A stretch of DNA of 64,000 bases, from positions 237,781 through 301,780 of the forward strand of contig NZ_BMVO01000006.1 in NCBI RefSeq assembly GCF_014650755.1, written 5' to 3'. The translations under genes and the position numbers were made by a program. The stretch's first letter is position 1. Each line of letters opens with the position of its first letter. A model generated the notes under the pieces. It made no database searches, was not told the origin of the DNA, and worked only from the letters and a program-made list of their open reading frames with translations. The DNA is from Streptomyces chryseus. GTDB lineage: Bacteria; Actinomycetota; Actinomycetes; Streptomycetales; Streptomycetaceae. Below are positions 25,182 to 34,094 of the stretch, piece by piece.

Positions 25182-25714
25182 TTACGGCCCCGGCTGCGGT
25201 GTCTCCCTCGGCGGGTGCGTGGCGTCGAGGTCGTCGGCGTACTGCTCGATCGCAAGGCGGTAGGTCCGTACCCGTGGGTCCGCGCTCGTGGCCGCCAGGG
25301 CCCTGAGCAGCGTCCGTACGGCTTCGCGGCCTTCGCCGGTGTTGTAAAGGGCCATGGCCAGGAAGGACTCCAGGGCCGGGTCCCCGGGGAACTCCGCCAG
25401 GCCGAGGCGCAGGGTGCGCAGGGCCGCCGCGTACCGGCCCAGGACTCGGTAGGTGCTGCCCAGCCCGAGGAAGACGCCGTGGCGGTCCTCGGCGGGCAGG
25501 CCCGGGACGCTCAGCGACCGCTCGTAGAAGGGCACCGCCTCGTGCTCCAGGCCGAGCACGTCGTGCGCCCACGCGGTCTGTAGGCGATCCCGGCGTCCTG
25601 CGGGTACCGCTCGGCGAGCGCCAGCAGCTGGACCCGGGCCTCCTCGGCCCGGCCGTCCTCACGCAGCCGCACCGCCCGCGACAGAGCCGCGTCCCGCTCC
25701 TGATCACCGTTCAT
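25182..25714 (-). pseudogene. Tetratricopeptide repeat protein, frameshifted
   Basis: Two frames together encode one TPR protein of about 177 residues. The first (from ATG 25714) runs ...ALAERYPQDAGIAY and the second continues ...VLGLEHEAVPFYERSLSVPG to the stop at 25182. Loss of one C in GCCTAC(C)AGACCGCG near 25580 breaks the frame; restoring it gives the expected AYQTAWAHDVLGLE junction. The 533-base length is one short of a multiple of three. The second half has TPR pairs (GSTYRVLGRYAAALRTLRLG and AMALYNTGEGREAVRTLL). It may be a real mutation or a sequencing error. Confidence 0.85.
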
Positions 25715-25789
25715 GGGCCCACGCTCGCACGGCGGAGGCGTCCCGGGCAAGATCCTGCTTCCCTGCGCCGACGGCTTGCTGACATGCGG

Positions 25790-26749
25790 TCAGACGACGT
25801 ACGCCGCCGCCTCGCCCGGCCTGCCGCCGAGCGCGGTGGCGGCCGCGGCGCCCACCAGGCCCGCGTCGGTCCCGGTCAGGGCCGGGGCGACCTGGAGGCG
25901 CTGGGCGAACGAGAGCGTGGCGTACTCGCGCAGAGCACGGCGCAAGGGCGTGAAGAGTACGTCGCCCGCGCCCGCCACTCCCCCGCCGACGACCGCGATG
26001 TCGATCTCGACGAGCGTCGCGGTGGCGGCGATGCCGGCGGCGAGCGCCTGGGCGGCGCGCCGGAACGACGCCACCGCCACGGGGTCCCCGGCGCGGGCGG
26101 CCGCCGCGACGGCGGCGGCGGTGGCGTCGCCGTCGGGCCCCGGCCGCCAGCCCTGTTCGAGCGCCCGGCGGGCGATGTTGGGCCCGCTGGCGATCCGTTC
26201 GACGCAGCCGCGCGATCCGCACGGGCACGGGTCACCGTCGAGGTCGACGCTGATGTGGCCGATGTGGCCCGCGTTGCCCGTCGGCCCCGGGTGGAGGCGG
26301 CCGTCCAGGACCAGGCCGCCGCCGACGCCGGTGGAGACGACCAGGCACAACGCGTTGTCGTGGCCCCGGGCCGCGCCCTGCCAGTGCTCGGCGGCCGTCA
26401 TCGCCACCCCGTCGCCGACGAGGGTGACCGGCCGGCCGCCCACGGCCCGGTGCACGCGCTCCACCAGCGGGAAGTCGCGCCAGCCGGGGACGTTGACCGG
26501 GCTGACGGTGCCGGCCGAGGCGTCCACGGGGCCCGCGCTGCCGATGCCGACGGCCATGGCGTGCTCCCACAGCGGGGACACGGTCAGCCTGCCCAGCACG
26601 TCCTCGACGGTCCGCATCACGCTCTCGCCGTCCTCGTGGGCGGGCGTGGGCCGCTGCGCGCGCAGGAGAATCCGGCCGCCGCCGTCCACCAGCGCGCCGG
26701 CGATCTTGGTGCCGCCGATGTCGAGAGCGGCGACGAGGTCGGTGTGCAT
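25790..26749 (-). CDS. ROK-family sugar kinase
   Basis: This 319-residue protein has no DNA-binding domain, unlike the ROK regulator at 12361. It has the phosphate motif ALDIGGTKIAGALVD (residues 8-22), the catalytic base region GDGVAMTAAEHW, the second phosphate motif VSTGVGGGLVLDGR and zinc motif CPCGSRGCVER. It should phosphorylate glucose, N-acetyl sugars or a similar aldose. The ATG at 26749 follows TGGAGAT. It is divergent from the LacI regulator at 26892, with a palindrome in between, which suggests joint control. Confidence 0.9.
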   Translation of the reverse strand: MHTDLVAALDIGGTKIAGALVDGGGRILLRAQRPTPAHEDGESVMRTVEDVLGRLTVSPLWEHAMAVGIGSAGPVDASAGTVSPVNVPGWRDFPLVERVHRAVGGRPVTLVGDGVAMTAAEHWQGAARGHDNALCLVVSTGVGGGLVLDGRLHPGPTGNAGHIGHISVDLDGDPCPCGSRGCVERIASGPNIARRALEQGWRPGPDGDATAAAVAAAARAGDPVAVASFRRAAQALAAGIAATATLVEIDIAVVGGGVAGAGDVLFTPLRRALREYATLSFAQRLQVAPALTGTDAGLVGAAAATALGGRPGEAAAYVV

Positions 26750-26808
26750 CGGTGTCGGATCTCCAGGCAGGGCAGGGGTGTGGCAGGTCAGAGCCAGTCT
26801 CCATTCAG

Positions 26809-26835
26809 TTGACAACGTTGTCCAGGCCCTATGCT
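26809..26835 (+). promoter_or_regulatory. LacI-type operator overlapping the -35 of the LacI gene
   Basis: GACAACGTTGTC at 26811-26822 is a perfect 12-bp palindrome with the central CG of LacI-family sites. It overlaps TTGACA (26809-26814), which pairs with TATGCT (26830-26835) at 15-base spacing as a promoter for the LacI gene. Binding would repress its own gene and possibly the divergent ROK kinase. Confidence 0.7.
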
Positions 26836-26891
26836 CGACGGCACACCGTTCACGCACCGACCGCACCCGATTACGAAGAGGACATCAGACT

Positions 26892-27932
26892 GTGGCCGAG
26901 ACCGAAAGCCGTCCGGAGCTCCGCTACGGCAACCGGCCCACCATGAAGGACGTCGCCGCCCGCGCCGGTGTCGGTCTCAAGACGGTCTCGCGCGTGGTGA
27001 ACGGCGAACCGGGTGTCACGCCCGACACCGAACAGCGCGTCCAGGAGGCGATCGAGGCGCTGGGCTTTCGCCGCAACGACAGTGCGCGCGTCCTGCGCAA
27101 GGGCCGCACCGCCAGCATCGGCCTGGTCCTCGAAGATCTCGCGGACCCCTTCTACGGGCCGCTGAACCGCGCCGTCGAGGAGGTCGCCCGCGCGCACGGC
27201 GCGCTGCTGATCAACGGATCGAGCGCCGAGGACCCCGCGCGCGAGCAGGAGTTGGTGCTCGCGCTCTGCGCGCGGCGCGTCGACGGGCTGATCGTGATCC
27301 CCGCCGGGGACGACCACCGCTACCTGGAGCCGGAGATCGCGGCGGGGGTGGCCACCGTCTTCGTGGACCGTCCGGCCGGCCGGATCGACGCGGACGTGGT
27401 GCTCTCCGACAGCTTCGGCGGCGCGCGCGAGGGCGTGGCGCATCTGATCGCGCACGGCCATCGCCGTATCGGGTTCATCGGCGACCAGCCGCGCATCCAC
27501 ACCGCAGCGGAGCGCCTGCGCGGCTACTACGCCGCGATGGAGGACGCCGGGCTGGCGGCCGACGACGCGTGGGTGTCGCTCGGCAGCACGGCGCCCGAGC
27601 GGGTGCGGGACGCGGTGACCGCGATGCTGGACGGCCCTGAGCCCGTCACCGCCGTCTTCGCCGGCAACAACCGGGTGACGGTGACGGTGGTACGGGTCCT
27701 CGCCGGCCGGGAGCGTCCCGTGGCGCTGGTCGGGTTCGACGACATCGAACTCGCCGACCTGCTCCAGCCCGGCCTCACGGTCGTCGCGCAGGACGCGGCC
27801 CGGCTGGGCCGCGCCGCGGCGGACCGCCTCTTCCGCCGCCTCGACGGCGCGAACGACGCTCCCGCGCGCACCGAACTGCCGACGCGCCTCATCGCGCGCG
27901 GGTCGGGCGAGATACCGCCGTGGACGCCCTGA
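26892..27932 (+). CDS. LacI-family transcriptional regulator
   Basis: This 346-residue regulator has the LacI helix-turn-helix TMKDVAARAGVGLKTVSRVV (residues about 17-36) and the hinge helix (SARVLRKGRT). The periplasmic-binding-protein-like sensor domain follows (SIGLVLEDLADPFYGPLNRA). The GTG at 26892 is 11 bases after AGAGGA. Control of the divergent ROK kinase is likely from the layout. The effector sugar is unknown. Confidence 0.92.
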   Translation: MAETESRPELRYGNRPTMKDVAARAGVGLKTVSRVVNGEPGVTPDTEQRVQEAIEALGFRRNDSARVLRKGRTASIGLVLEDLADPFYGPLNRAVEEVARAHGALLINGSSAEDPAREQELVLALCARRVDGLIVIPAGDDHRYLEPEIAAGVATVFVDRPAGRIDADVVLSDSFGGAREGVAHLIAHGHRRIGFIGDQPRIHTAAERLRGYYAAMEDAGLAADDAWVSLGSTAPERVRDAVTAMLDGPEPVTAVFAGNNRVTVTVVRVLAGRERPVALVGFDDIELADLLQPGLTVVAQDAARLGRAAADRLFRRLDGANDAPARTELPTRLIARGSGEIPPWTP

Positions 27933-27982
27933 GGCGGTGCTCCGAAGACCTCAGCCGCGGGGCCGGTGGCGGCCCGGCGGCC

Positions 27983-29761
27983 TCAGCACACCGGCAGGCC
28001 GGGGACGGGCTCGTCGTTGGCGCCGCCCTGGATGTAGACATCGCTGACGAACACCCCCGCGTTGCCCCTGTCGTCGTCGGTCTTGGCCCACCACACGTTC
28101 GTCCACTGGCCGTCGGTCTCCCGGCGGCCCAGGTTCTGCTGGCAGTAGAAGTAGTTGGTGCCCGCGTTGAGCACGCCGACTTCGGCCCCGGCCGCCGTGT
28201 ACGACGTCGCGGACTTCCAGACCGTGCAGTTGTACTTGCCGCCGCCGATGCCGTGGCAGACGGGCTCCGGGTCGGGCTCGCCGGGAGCGCTGCCACCGCC
28301 CGTGACCGTCTTGCCGCCGCTGCCCGACGCGCCCGCCGACGAGCCGCCCGCGTCACCGGCCCCGTCCTCGGCATCCTTGCCGCCGGAGGAGCCGGACGTA
28401 CCGGAAGCGCCGCCGTCGGAGTCCCCGGCGGGGTCCTTGCCGTCCCTGCCGTCGGCCCCCTCGGCGTCCTTGCCGTCGCCGCCCGCCGGGGGCTTCGCGT
28501 CCGGCCGGCCGGACGCGTCGGCGCCCCGGCCGGTGGGCTTGGCCGCGGCGGGCTTCCCGGCCGTGGACGGCTCGCCCGCCGCCGGGATGCGGTCGAGGCT
28601 CCGGGGCGCCTCGCCCTCCCCCGCCGCCCGTGCCCGGTCGCCGGACGTCTGCTCCGTACCGCCGGTGAGGACGTACGTCACGCCGCCGCCGGCCAGCAGG
28701 ACCACCGCGACACCGGCCGCCACCAGGGCCGCCCTGCCCCGACCGGAGCCGAGCCGGTGCGGGTCACGCGGGGCGGGCTGAACGGGCTGCGCGTGCGGGA
28801 CCGGGTGCGGGGCCGGCGTCACGGGGCCGAATCCCTCCGGCCGGTGCGGCAGCACATCGCGCACCGTCTCCTCGCGGGGCGCGCCGCCGCCCAGGACACC
28901 GCCCGCCGTGGCCGCCGTTTCCTCACCGGCGGCCACGGCGGCGAGCAGTCGGGCGGCCTGCCGGGCGTCGGGGCGCTGCGCGGGGTCCTTGGCCATCAGC
29001 TGCTGGAGTACGGGCCCGAGCGGCCCGGAGCGGCGCGGCTCGGGCAGCGGTTCGGCGACGATCGCGGTGAGCGTCGACCAGGTCGACGTACGGCGGAACG
29101 GGGAGCCGCCCTCCACGGCCGCGTACAGGGTCGCGCCGAGGGCCCACACGTCGGACGCGGGGCCCGGCTCGTGCCCCTGGGCGCGCTCGGGCGCCAGGTA
29201 GTCCAGGGAGCCGACGAGTTCGCCGCTGCGCGTGAGGTGCGTGGTGGAACCGTCGCCCGGGTCGTCCATGGCGGCGATCCCGAAGTCGGTGAGCACCACC
29301 CGCCCGCCGGCGCGCTCGATCAGCACGTTGCCCGGCTTGACGTCGCGGTGCAGCACGCCGGCCTGGTGGGCGGCGCCCAGCGCCTCCAGCACCTTGGCGC
29401 CGATGGAGGCGGCTTCGCGCGGGTCCAGGAGCCCCCGCTCGCTGAGTACGTCGTCCAGTGAGGGCCCGTCGACGAGCTCCATCACGATGACGGGCCGGCC
29501 GTCGTGCTCGGTGACGTCGTGGACGGCGATGACTCCCGGGTGGCGCACGCGCGCGGCGGCGCGCGCCTCGCGCTGCATCCGGATCCGCAGGTCGGCCAGT
29601 TCCGGCGCCGACACGTCGTTGTACGTCCGCAGTTCCTTGACCGCGACTTCGCGTCCGAGCACCTCGTCGACGGCGCGCCAGACGACGCCCATGCCACCGC
29701 GTCCGAGCTGCGCGACCACTCTGTAGCGGCCGGCCAACCGCTCGTTCTCCCCCGTGGCCAC
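27983..29761 (-). CDS. Membrane Ser/Thr protein kinase (PknB-type, no PASTA)
   Basis: This 592-residue kinase has a complete catalytic domain: glycine loop LGRGGMGVVWRA (19-30), Lys42 in VAVKEL, HRDVKPGN (138-145) and DFG (159-161). A Pro-rich juxtamembrane stretch leads to one membrane segment near residue 345 (LVAAGVAVVLLAGGGV). The extracytoplasmic part has about 130 residues of Gly/Ala/Asp/Lys-rich low complexity. It ends in a small domain with four cysteines and many aromatics (YNCTVWKSATSYTAAGAEVG, NYFYCQQNLG, WTNVWWAKTDDD). That domain is SH3-like rather than PASTA. The start is the GTG at 29761. Confidence 0.92.
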   Translation of the reverse strand: MATGENERLAGRYRVVAQLGRGGMGVVWRAVDEVLGREVAVKELRTYNDVSAPELADLRIRMQREARAAARVRHPGVIAVHDVTEHDGRPVIVMELVDGPSLDDVLSERGLLDPREAASIGAKVLEALGAAHQAGVLHRDVKPGNVLIERAGGRVVLTDFGIAAMDDPGDGSTTHLTRSGELVGSLDYLAPERAQGHEPGPASDVWALGATLYAAVEGGSPFRRTSTWSTLTAIVAEPLPEPRRSGPLGPVLQQLMAKDPAQRPDARQAARLLAAVAAGEETAATAGGVLGGGAPREETVRDVLPHRPEGFGPVTPAPHPVPHAQPVQPAPRDPHRLGSGRGRAALVAAGVAVVLLAGGGVTYVLTGGTEQTSGDRARAAGEGEAPRSLDRIPAAGEPSTAGKPAAAKPTGRGADASGRPDAKPPAGGDGKDAEGADGRDGKDPAGDSDGGASGTSGSSGGKDAEDGAGDAGGSSAGASGSGGKTVTGGGSAPGEPDPEPVCHGIGGGKYNCTVWKSATSYTAAGAEVGVLNAGTNYFYCQQNLGRRETDGQWTNVWWAKTDDDRGNAGVFVSDVYIQGGANDEPVPGLPVC

Positions 29762-29861
29762 CGCTGCCCCGTTCCTCTGTTCCGCGTGTTCCGCTGCTCC
29801 GACTGAGACCGGGTACAGCGTACGGGGCAGCGGTGGCGGCGCCGGACGCCGTCCGGGGCTG

Positions 29862-31160
29862 TTACTTGGCGGTTGCCGTGAGGTCTCCCCGGCGCGGCGA
29901 GGCGAAGCCGTCGAGGTCCGCGCGGGTGAGGCCGGTGAGCCGGGCGACCTCGGCGGTGTCGAGGGCGCCGCAGTCGATGCCGCGCAGCAGGTAGCCGCTC
30001 AGCGCCTTGGCGGTGGCGGGCTCGTCCATCACGTCGCCGCCGGCCTGGTTGACGTAGGCGGCGAGGCGGGCGGCGGCCTGCTCGTACCCCTCGCGGTAGA
30101 AGGCGAAGACGGCCGCGTAGCGGGTCGGGATGTGGGCGGGGTGCATGTCCCAGCCCTGGTAATAGGCGCGGGCCAGGGCGCGGCGGGTGAGGCCGTAGTG
30201 CAGGCGCCAGGCCTCGTGCACGTGCGCGGTGGTGCCGACCGGCAGGACGTTGGTGGAGCCGTCCGAGACGCGCACGCCGGTGCCGGCGGCGGCGACCTGC
30301 ATGATCGCCTTGGCGTGGTCGGCGGCCGGGTGGTCGCTGGCCTGGTAGGCGGCGCTGACGCCGAGGCAGGCGCTGTAGTCGAACGTGCCGTAGTGCAGTC
30401 CGGTGGCGCGGCCCTCGGCGGCGCCGATCATCCGGGCCACGGCGGCGGTGCCGTCGGCGGCGAGGATGGACTGGCTCGTCTCGATCTGGATCTCGAAGCC
30501 GATGCGGCCGGCGTCCAGGCCGCGCGCCTTCTCGAACTCCTCGACCAGGCGCACCATCGCGGTGACCTGCTCGGGGTAGGTGACCTTGGGCAGCGTGAGG
30601 ACGAGCCCGTCCGGCAGGCCGCCGGACTCCATCAGGCCGGTGAGGAAGATGTCGAGGGTGCGGATGCCCCGGTCGCGTACCGCCGCCTCCATGCACTTCA
30701 TGCGGATGCCCATGTACGGGGCCGCCGTGCCGTCGGCGTACGCGTCGCTGATCAGGCGGGCGGCGCGGGCGGCGTGCGCGTCCTCGTCGGCGTCGGTGCG
30801 GCCGCCGTAGCCGTCCTCGAAGTCGACGCGCAGGTCCTCGATGGGCTCGCGCTCCAGCTTGGCCCGTACGCGGTCGTACACCGGGCCCGCGAGGTCCTCG
30901 GAGAGCCCGAGTACGGCGGCGAACGACGCGGCGTCGGGGGCGTGCTCGTCGAGCGCGGCGAGCGCCCGGTCGCCCCAGGAGCGGACGGTGTCGGCGGCGA
31001 AGACGTCACCGGGTACGTAGACGGTGTGTACGGGCTGGCGGGTGCCGGGGTCGCCCGGGTAGCGGCGGGACAGCTCCTCGTCGACCGGTACGAGGGAGGC
31101 GCTGATGCCCTCGCTTACCGCGCCCGCGAGACTTGTCGCCACCTTCTCCTGCTGACCCAT
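29862..31160 (-). CDS. DUF6986 family protein (HpcH/HpaI aldolase-like)
   Basis: This 432-residue protein has a TIM-barrel aldolase/citrate-lyase pattern: RVDFEDGYGGRTDADEDAHA near residue 110, LTLPKV near 188 and FEIQIETSQSIL near 222, whose acidic residues would hold a metal. It ends with DMHPAHIPTRYAAVFAFYRE, as in DUF6986 proteins. Members often sit near allantoin or glyoxylate genes in actinobacteria. The start is the ATG at 31160. A TTCCG-N5-CGGAA palindrome 16-30 bases upstream suggests control by an IclR-type regulator. Confidence 0.85.
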   Translation of the reverse strand: MGQQEKVATSLAGAVSEGISASLVPVDEELSRRYPGDPGTRQPVHTVYVPGDVFAADTVRSWGDRALAALDEHAPDAASFAAVLGLSEDLAGPVYDRVRAKLEREPIEDLRVDFEDGYGGRTDADEDAHAARAARLISDAYADGTAAPYMGIRMKCMEAAVRDRGIRTLDIFLTGLMESGGLPDGLVLTLPKVTYPEQVTAMVRLVEEFEKARGLDAGRIGFEIQIETSQSILAADGTAAVARMIGAAEGRATGLHYGTFDYSACLGVSAAYQASDHPAADHAKAIMQVAAAGTGVRVSDGSTNVLPVGTTAHVHEAWRLHYGLTRRALARAYYQGWDMHPAHIPTRYAAVFAFYREGYEQAAARLAAYVNQAGGDVMDEPATAKALSGYLLRGIDCGALDTAEVARLTGLTRADLDGFASPRRGDLTATAK

Positions 31161-31176
31161 GACCTACCCTCCAGTT

Positions 31177-31191
31177 TTCCGCTGCACGGAA
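31177..31191. promoter_or_regulatory. Candidate IclR-type operator before DUF6986
   Basis: TTCCG-CTGCA-CGGAA is a perfect 5-bp inverted repeat at 31177-31191, 17 bases upstream of the ATG at 31160. Its length and centre fit IclR-family sites such as those of actinobacterial allantoin regulators. The regulator is not adjacent, so this assignment is an inference. Confidence 0.5.
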
Positions 31192-31255
31192 TCAATAATC
31201 CGCATGGCGAAGTTAACGCCGGTCGCGACCTGCGTCAATGGTCTGCCGAAAGCAG

Positions 31256-31292
31256 CCGGGGCCGCGCGGTGAAGATCACCACGCGGCCCCGG
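31256..31292 (-). terminator. Terminator hairpin after etfA
   Basis: An 11-bp outer stem (31256-31266 with 31282-31292) and a 5-bp inner stem (GGTGA with TCACC) form a long GC-rich hairpin with a 3-base loop. It lies 30 bases past the etfA stop at 31322 and upstream of the next leftward gene. Confidence 0.7.
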
Positions 31293-31321
31293 GCCGTTAC
31301 CGCTCAGCACTGCTTCGCAGG

Positions 31322-32284
31322 TCAGCCCTTGCGGGTCTTGACCTCTTCGGTCAGCTGCGGGACGACCGCGAAGAGGTCGCCGACGACGCCGTAGTCGACG
31401 AGGTCGAAGATCGGGGCCTCGGCGTCCTTGTTGATGGCGACGATCGTCTTCGACGTCTGCATGCCGGCCCGGTGCTGGATCGCGCCGGAGATTCCCGAGG
31501 CGATGTACAGCTGCGGGGAGACCGACTTGCCGGTCTGGCCGACCTGGTTGGAGTGCGGGTACCAGCCGGCGTCCACGGCGGCGCGCGAGGCGCCGACAGC
31601 GGCGCCGAGCGAGTCGGCGAGCTCCTCGATGACGTGGAAGTTCTCGGCGCCGTTGACGCCGCGGCCGCCGGAGACCACGATCGCGGCCTCGGTCAGCTCG
31701 GGGCGGCCGGTGGACTCGCGCGGGGTGCGCGCCACGACCTTGGTGCCGGTCGCGTTCTCACCGAAGGAGACGGAGAGCGCCTCGACGGTGCCGGCGGCCG
31801 GTGCGGCCTCGACCGGAGCCGAGTTCGGCTTGACGGTGATGACCGGCGTGCCCTTGGAGACACGGGACTTGGTGGTGTACGAGGCGGCGAACACAGCCTG
31901 CGTGGCCACCGGGCCCTCGTCGCCGGCTTCGAGGTCGACGGCGTCCGTGATGATGCCGGAACCGATGCGGACCGCGAGGCGGGCCGCGATCTCCTTGGCC
32001 TCGGCGGAGGAGGGGACGAGTACGGCGACCGGGGAGACCGCGTCGTACGCGGCCTGGAGCGCGTCCACCTTCGGCACGACGAGGTAGTCGGCGAACTCGG
32101 GGGCGTCGGCGGTGAGGACCTTGACGGCGCCGTGCTCGGCGAGCGTGGCGGCGGTGGCCTCGGCGCCCTTGCCGAGCGCGACCGCGACGGGCTCGCCGAT
32201 GCGGCGGGCGAGGGTCAGCAGCTCAAGGGTGGGCTTGCGGACGGCGCCGTCCACGTGGTCGACGTAGACGAGAACTTCAGCCAT
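31322..32284 (-). CDS. etfA: Electron transfer flavoprotein subunit alpha
   Basis: This 320-residue protein has the ETF-alpha C-terminal FAD domain: SGGRGVNGAENFHVIEELAD near residue 205, GQTGKSVSPQLYIASGISGA near residue 250, and INKDAEAPIFDLVDYGVVGD. With EtfB it passes electrons from acyl-CoA and other dehydrogenases to the quinone pool through ETF-quinone reductase. The start is the ATG at 32284. The gene lies 61 bases after etfB on the same strand and shares its operon. Confidence 0.97.
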   Translation of the reverse strand: MAEVLVYVDHVDGAVRKPTLELLTLARRIGEPVAVALGKGAEATAATLAEHGAVKVLTADAPEFADYLVVPKVDALQAAYDAVSPVAVLVPSSAEAKEIAARLAVRIGSGIITDAVDLEAGDEGPVATQAVFAASYTTKSRVSKGTPVITVKPNSAPVEAAPAAGTVEALSVSFGENATGTKVVARTPRESTGRPELTEAAIVVSGGRGVNGAENFHVIEELADSLGAAVGASRAAVDAGWYPHSNQVGQTGKSVSPQLYIASGISGAIQHRAGMQTSKTIVAINKDAEAPIFDLVDYGVVGDLFAVVPQLTEEVKTRKG

Positions 32285-32345
32285 GGGACTTCAATCTCCT
32301 GCGAGTGCGAAGAATCTGGGGGCGTGTGAGGGGGCCGCGCGGGGC

Positions 32346-33131
32346 CTAGATGAACTTCTGGCCCGCGAGGAACTCGGCCAGCTGCTTGCCGCCCTCGCCC
32401 TCGTCCTTGACGATCGTGCCCGCGGTGCGCGCCGGGCGCTCGGTCGCCGACTCGACCTTGGTCCAGGAGCCCTCGAGGCCGACCTCGTCGGCGTCGATCT
32501 CCAGGTCCTCCAGGTCCAGGGACTCCACCGGCTTCTTCTTGGCGGCCATGATGCCCTTGAAGGACGGGTAGCGGGCCTCGCCCGACTGGTCCGTCACGGA
32601 GACGACGGCCGGCAGCGAGGCCTCGAGCTGCTCGCTCGCGGCGTCGCCGTCACGGCGGCCCTTCACGGCGCCGTCCTCGACGGAGACCTCGGAGAGCAGC
32701 GTGACCTGCGGGACGCCCAGGCGCTCGGCCAGGATCGCCGGGAGGACGCCCATGGTGCCGTCGGTCGACGCCATGCCGCAGATGACCAGGTCGTAACCGG
32801 TCTTCTCGATGGCCTTGGCGAGCACCAGCGAGGTGCCCATGACGTCGGTGCCGTGCAGGTCGTCGTCCTCGACGTGGACGGCCTTGTCGGCGCCCATGGA
32901 CAGCGCCTTGCGCAGGGCGTCCTTGGCGTCCTCGGGGCCGACGGTCAGCACGGTGATCTCCGCGTCGTCGGCCTCGTCGGCGATCTGCAGCGCCTGCTCG
33001 ACGGCGTACTCGTCGAGCTCCGACAGCAGGCCGTCGACGTCGTCGCGGTCGACGGTCAGGTCATCGGCGAAGTGCCGGTCGCCGGTGGCGTCGGGCACGT
33101 ACTTCACACAGACAACGATCCTCAAGCTCAC
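32346..33131 (-). CDS. etfB: Electron transfer flavoprotein subunit beta
   Basis: This 261-residue protein begins LRIVVCVKYVPDATGDRHF and has the AMP-binding region DLVICGMASTDGTMGVLPA near residue 120, followed by the EtfB signature QVTLLSEVSV...PSFKGIMAAKKKP. It forms the heterodimer with EtfA and holds AMP. The GTG at 33131 follows AGGAGA at 7-base spacing; an upstream frame to 33185 is Arg-rich and rejected. It is the first gene of the etfBA operon. Confidence 0.97.
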   Translation of the reverse strand: MSLRIVVCVKYVPDATGDRHFADDLTVDRDDVDGLLSELDEYAVEQALQIADEADDAEITVLTVGPEDAKDALRKALSMGADKAVHVEDDDLHGTDVMGTSLVLAKAIEKTGYDLVICGMASTDGTMGVLPAILAERLGVPQVTLLSEVSVEDGAVKGRRDGDAASEQLEASLPAVVSVTDQSGEARYPSFKGIMAAKKKPVESLDLEDLEIDADEVGLEGSWTKVESATERPARTAGTIVKDEGEGGKQLAEFLAGQKFI

Positions 33132-33332
33132 GCCGGCTCTCCTACTGCATCGTCTATTTCTTGACTGCCTCGTTGCAGGCAGCATAGGCGCCTGAAGGGG
33201 CGGTTCCCGGTCGGGGCCAACCCCGCTCCGACTGGAATATTACTCGTCAGTACATCCAGAGCGTTCCCCGTAAGCAAGCGCTTTGAACTGTGACCTTGCC
33301 AACGCTGAGTAATCGGCGGACAGGGGGACCTC

Positions 33333-33890
33333 TCAGTCCCTCAGCGCGTTGAAGCGTCCCTGGTGGTACAGCAACGGCCGGCCGGCTCCCGAGGGGTCTC
33401 CGGCGACGACCTGACCGAGCACGATCCGATGATCCCCCGCCGGAACGCGCGCCACCACACGGCACACCAGCCACGCCAGCACTCCGTCCAGGAGAGGCAC
33501 TCCCTCGGGCCCGGTACGCCACCGGGTGGGCGGTGCGAAACGGTCGGCGCCGCTGCGGGCGAACGTGGCCGCCAGGTCGCGCTGGTCCTCGGCGAGGACG
33601 TGGACGCCGACGTGGCCGGCCTCGGCCAGCACCGGCCAGCTCGACGAGCCGGTGCCGACGCCGAAGGAGATCATCGGCGGGTCGGCGGCGACGGAGTTGA
33701 GCGAGGTGGCGGTGAACCCGACGGGCCGCGCCCCCCGTGCGGTGATCACGGCGACGCCTGCGGCGTGCTGCCGGAAGACCGCCCGCAGCAGCTCGGGAGA
33801 GCCTTCGAGGGGCTGCGGCGGCGCCTGGTGCGGGCCCGGGGCGGCGGGCCGGGTGCGGCGCGGTACGGCGAGGTCGGTCGAGGCCGTCAT
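33333..33890 (-). CDS. Flavin reductase family protein
   Basis: This 185-residue protein has the split-barrel FMN-binding fold: FRQHAAGVAVITARGARPVG near residue 38, FTATSLNSVAADPPMISFGV, and HRIVLGQVVAGDPSGAGRPLLYHQG near the end. Family members reduce free FMN or FAD for two-component monooxygenases. The ATG at 33890 follows AAGGA. It could serve the LLM monooxygenase at 40457, but there is no direct link. The first 40 residues are polar and Pro-rich. Confidence 0.9.
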   Translation of the reverse strand: MTASTDLAVPRRTRPAAPGPHQAPPQPLEGSPELLRAVFRQHAAGVAVITARGARPVGFTATSLNSVAADPPMISFGVGTGSSSWPVLAEAGHVGVHVLAEDQRDLAATFARSGADRFAPPTRWRTGPEGVPLLDGVLAWLVCRVVARVPAGDHRIVLGQVVAGDPSGAGRPLLYHQGRFNALRD

Positions 33891-34094
33891 GGAGGTTTCC
33901 TTGCTGTCCTTCTGCGGCGGATGCGTGCGGGCCCGTGCGTGCTCAGACACCGGGACAGCGCGCGCTCGCGTCGCGGGCCAGGTCCACGTGGACCCGCTTG
34001 TGAAGGAGGATTTCTGACGGCACGCGGTCAGACTGACGACCCGTGACCTGCGCGGTCAAGCCTGGACCGCGGGATGGGACGCGCGTCACGGCGT

